Of a DNA stretch of 64,000 nt, positions 61,363-64,000 are shown piece after piece (the first letter of the stretch is position 1; every line of letters begins with the position of its first letter). The notes under the pieces were generated by a model. The model worked only from the letters and a program-made list of their open reading frames with translations. It made no database searches and was not told the DNA's origin. The position numbers and the translations under genes were made by a program. Origin of the DNA: Struthidea cinerea (taxonomy: Eukaryota > Chordata > Aves > Passeriformes > Corcoracidae); the NCBI GenBank assembly GCA_013397865.1, contig VZTI01000607.1:310001-374000 (forward strand), read 5' to 3'.

Positions 61363-63499
61363 AAGGAAAGTGTTCTTAAAACATACGCAATAGCTACATT
61401 TCAGGTACTCAACCTGCTTCTCAGATCTCATTACATTAAATAAGAATCCCGAGAAGGTATAGCAAAGTGTTCAGATGATTGGTTTATCTGATAACCTGCA
61501 CAAAGGGAAAGACTGTCTTTTTCCCTCAACTGAGAAGGAAAAGCCCACTCCATGTGGTGGGAAAGACTCCACTCCACAGACTTGTTCTTACATTACTTGT
61601 GTTGCAGGACAGCATGTACTGCTGCTGAGGTAATTGTTTCTGACAGGTAGACTGCAAACTATGCCTGTGAAAATATGGTGTCATATTTCTGTTCAGCACT
61701 GCCTCTAACATCCATTGTGACAAAGACAGTGATCAAACCCTCAGCAATCAGGTGAGCCAAGGCATCCCTTTCCCTGTTAAACTGCCAAACAGATCAGGTA
61801 CCAGCACAAGCTACACAAAATATGCCTCTTCCTGTCTTCACTCACATCATGATGTACAGCTTCAGCGTCTTATGAAGCCAGAGATCAGGCACTCCTCTGC
61901 CTCCACCTTAGCTCCATTACTGGGACTGCTCAGAGATTCTTACAGATTTGCTGAAAATCTTCAGTGTCAGAAGGGTGATGGGGAAGGGAAAGAGGTAAAC
62001 TGCAACTTGACAAATGATGAAGAGCACTTTGCACTGGATGGACATAGTTTCAGTAGAATAAAAGTCTGAAAATTAGAGGTTTACCTCCTTTAAAGCAGAA
62101 GAAGACACCTTGAGAAGTTCTCTTGGTCTTCCTTGTGCTCGAGTTTCCATGGCTTTACGTATCCGTAGTACCTGTCTGACAGTCAGCCACATACAGACTC
62201 ATGGCAATGCTCAGAACCAGTTCTGAACTACAAACGGGGAGCAGGGCACTGAAGAAGTCTGGGTGCCAACCTGTGGGAGACTGACTTGCTGTTCTGGCAT
62301 TTCTGTAGCTGCAAACCCTGTAAAAGTACATCAGAGGAGGAAAGGCAAAAGCAATAGATCAAAACCTAGTACAAGACAGTTGCTGGTGGTCCCTGTGGTC
62401 CCTGGCGACATGAGGTTGAAAATGACTTTTAGTGTGGGGTTTATTTTCTTAATGCTTTGAGGGCTACAGCTGAAAGCCACTACATTTAATGTTAACATTG
62501 AGGCTAGAGAATCCATATTGTAGTGATTAGCAGCAGGAACTTCAGAGATGGTAGCGTGCAAGCCAGAGGGAACATGTAGATTGAGTGTAAGGAGACTGCA
62601 AGAATCACAGGTCAACTCTAAGTAATGGAATTTGGGTCTTTAAAATGCATTTCCTCTCTGGTTAGTTTCTGAAATACAAACAAAATCTCACAGGATTTAG
62701 GCTCTCTGCTTCCTTGGCTTTTGGCTCATGAAAGTCTTTTGCCCTCCTTGACTGGTCTAAATTGGATTATATACAATATATAATCCAAAGTGGGAAGCAA
62801 TGTCAACCACATTGATGCCTTGGTTTTGCTTGTTTAGAAATTGCATTTCCATTCTCAGGGTTCAGTTTACAGCCCTCTCTCACGCAAGTTCCCCCTTGTC
62901 TCCAGGGAGCCATGTCCAAGTGAGGAAGACACTCAAGAAATCTTGTGGGACTGGGCCCCTAGTTGCTTAGGTTTCTTGTGGAAAGAGGGCAAATTCCTAA
63001 ATATTTAGCAGACTTTTTTTTCTCTTGTAAAAGAAAACTAGACCAAAAGAAACATATGAGTCAAAGTAAATTTCAGTGCTCTTTTTTTTGCCAAACCCTA
63101 AGGAATCTGTGCAGAGAAAAGAGAAACAGACTAAAGACAGACAGAGGACTGAACTCAGATATCCTCCCTTGGTCTGTTAGCTCATTGAAATAAAATTGTT
63201 GTTATTGAAAATTTGTATAAGGAAGGCAACAGTGGTAAGAAGAATAGGCAAGATAGCATTGCCTATAAATTTTCCCAGGAAGAGATTCAGATTTTGAAAA
63301 TCTGGCTATTTCTGATTTCATACTAACAGAAAGAACACATTATACAAACTCAGTGGAGACATTTTTGGGGTAGTAGTCCTTGCTGTAGCCACCTTTATCC
63401 CAACAGGATATTTTTTCCTAGAATTTTGATGCCACATGCAAGACAGGACAGTGTATATTTACCTCTACTGGAGAGATATAGGTCTGATGGATGCCCTCT
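61363..63499. other. Unique non-coding sequence
   Basis: No gene or transposon recognised. Contains a perfect 12-bp palindrome pair at 62762-62788. Confidence 0.5.
62762..62788. repeat. Perfect AT-rich palindrome, 12-bp arms
   Basis: TTGGATTATATA (62762-62773) and TATATAATCCAA (62777-62788) are exact reverse complements around CAA. Confidence 0.92.
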
Positions 63500-64000
63500 T
63501 TCAGAGAGTTACATTCGATAGCTCAATGTCCAGACGGGGGTCAGTTACAAGTGGTGTCACTCGAGGGTTCCCACTGGGACCAGTACTATAATATGTTAAT
63601 CAGTGACATAGACAGTGGGATTGAGCTTGCCCACATCGAGCTTGCAGATGACAGGAGGCTGAGCGGTGCAGCGGATACACTTGAGGGAAGGGATGCCAAC
63701 CAGAGGGACCTGGCCAGCCTTGAGAAGTGGGTCCATATAAACCTCATGAAGTTCAGCAAGGTCAAGTGCAAGGTCCTGCAGCTGGGCTGGAACAAAGCAC
63801 AAGGTATCCTGGGTTGCATCACAAAAAGTGAGGCCAGCAAGTCGAGGGGGTGATTCTGGCCCTCTGTTCTGCTCTGGTGAGGCCACACCTGGAGCACTGC
63901 CTCCACCTCTGGGGTCCCCAGCACATGGACCATAAAAATGATCAGAGGGATGAAACATCTCTCCTATGAAGAAAGAGTGAGAGAGCTGGAATTGTTCAGC
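63500..64000 (+). pseudogene. CR1 LINE with partial reverse transcriptase, runs off window
   Basis: Reading near 63509-63590 in one frame gives SVTSGV and LGPVL, the conserved CR1 palm region. After a frameshift, 63591-63790 reads NMLISDIDSGIELAHIELADDRRLSG and then LEKWVHINLMKFSKVKCKVL, with the catalytic ADD retained. At about 63800 the sequence jumps from LQLGW to GILGCI, so roughly 40-50 codons are missing, and a stop follows at 63850. Near 63930 a second short deletion joins the 'ccagcacatggacc' block to 'ataaaaatgatcagagg'. The 3' part continues past the window end at an FS-type block. It cannot encode an active protein. Confidence 0.9.

Noticed and set aside
60614..61393. 259-codon plus-strand frame
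   Set aside because: It is the antisense shadow of the CR1 coding frame on the minus strand.
1..64000. CRISPR array, bacterial operon, tRNA, rRNA or telomere repeats
   Set aside because: No regularly spaced direct repeats, no cloverleaf with consensus boxes that I could recognise, no rRNA-like sequence and no TTAGGG arrays were seen. The window is vertebrate non-coding DNA.

Overview
This window looks like non-coding DNA from a bird, probably a songbird. The evidence is the repeat content: several CR1-type LINE 3' ends carrying the family's reverse-transcriptase C-terminal coding remains, several LTRs of endogenous retroviruses in the ERVK and ERVL styles, no Alu-like or MIR-rich SINE landscape, and a moderate-to-low GC background. 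The species cannot be named from sequence alone. One assembly gap of 472 N lies at 19835-20306.

I find no host protein-coding gene, tRNA or rRNA that I can support. Every open frame I examined is short, lacks a recognisable domain, or is explained by a repeat. The only recognisable protein-coding remains are decayed CR1 open reading frame 2 pieces.

Layout. 1-2290 is unremarkable. 2291-4139 is a compact GC- and CpG-rich block that seems built from nested LTR-element pieces, ending in a minus-strand LTR (3652-4139). 4140-19363 is mostly unique sequence with a long CTTT microsatellite (7881-8154), dinucleotide repeats and a minus-strand CR1 end (11433-11660). A minus-strand solo LTR with a 5-bp target duplication (19369-20458) contains the N gap. 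A plus-strand solo LTR with a 6-bp target duplication lies at 23129-23766. The middle (23773-32479) is repeat-poor and contains stretches that look like conserved non-coding DNA. Two plus-strand CR1 copies follow at 32480-33232 and 33944-34803, then smaller CR1 3' ends (37610-37705, 39150-39390, 49131-49190) and a minus-strand LTR (45135-45623). The right end holds an ERVL-like LTR (60087-60472), a minus-strand CR1 with an internal duplication (60533-61362) and a CR1 that runs off the window (63500-64000).

The window therefore reads as a gene desert or a very large intron, with transposon insertions of different ages in unique sequence. I did not find a convincing new multi-gene system. The most distinctive non-repeat signals are a 24-bp-stem hairpin at 40082-40143, several perfect AT-rich palindromes, and candidate regulatory stretches near 28.2-28.9 kb, 35.2-35.4 kb and 48.1-48.5 kb.
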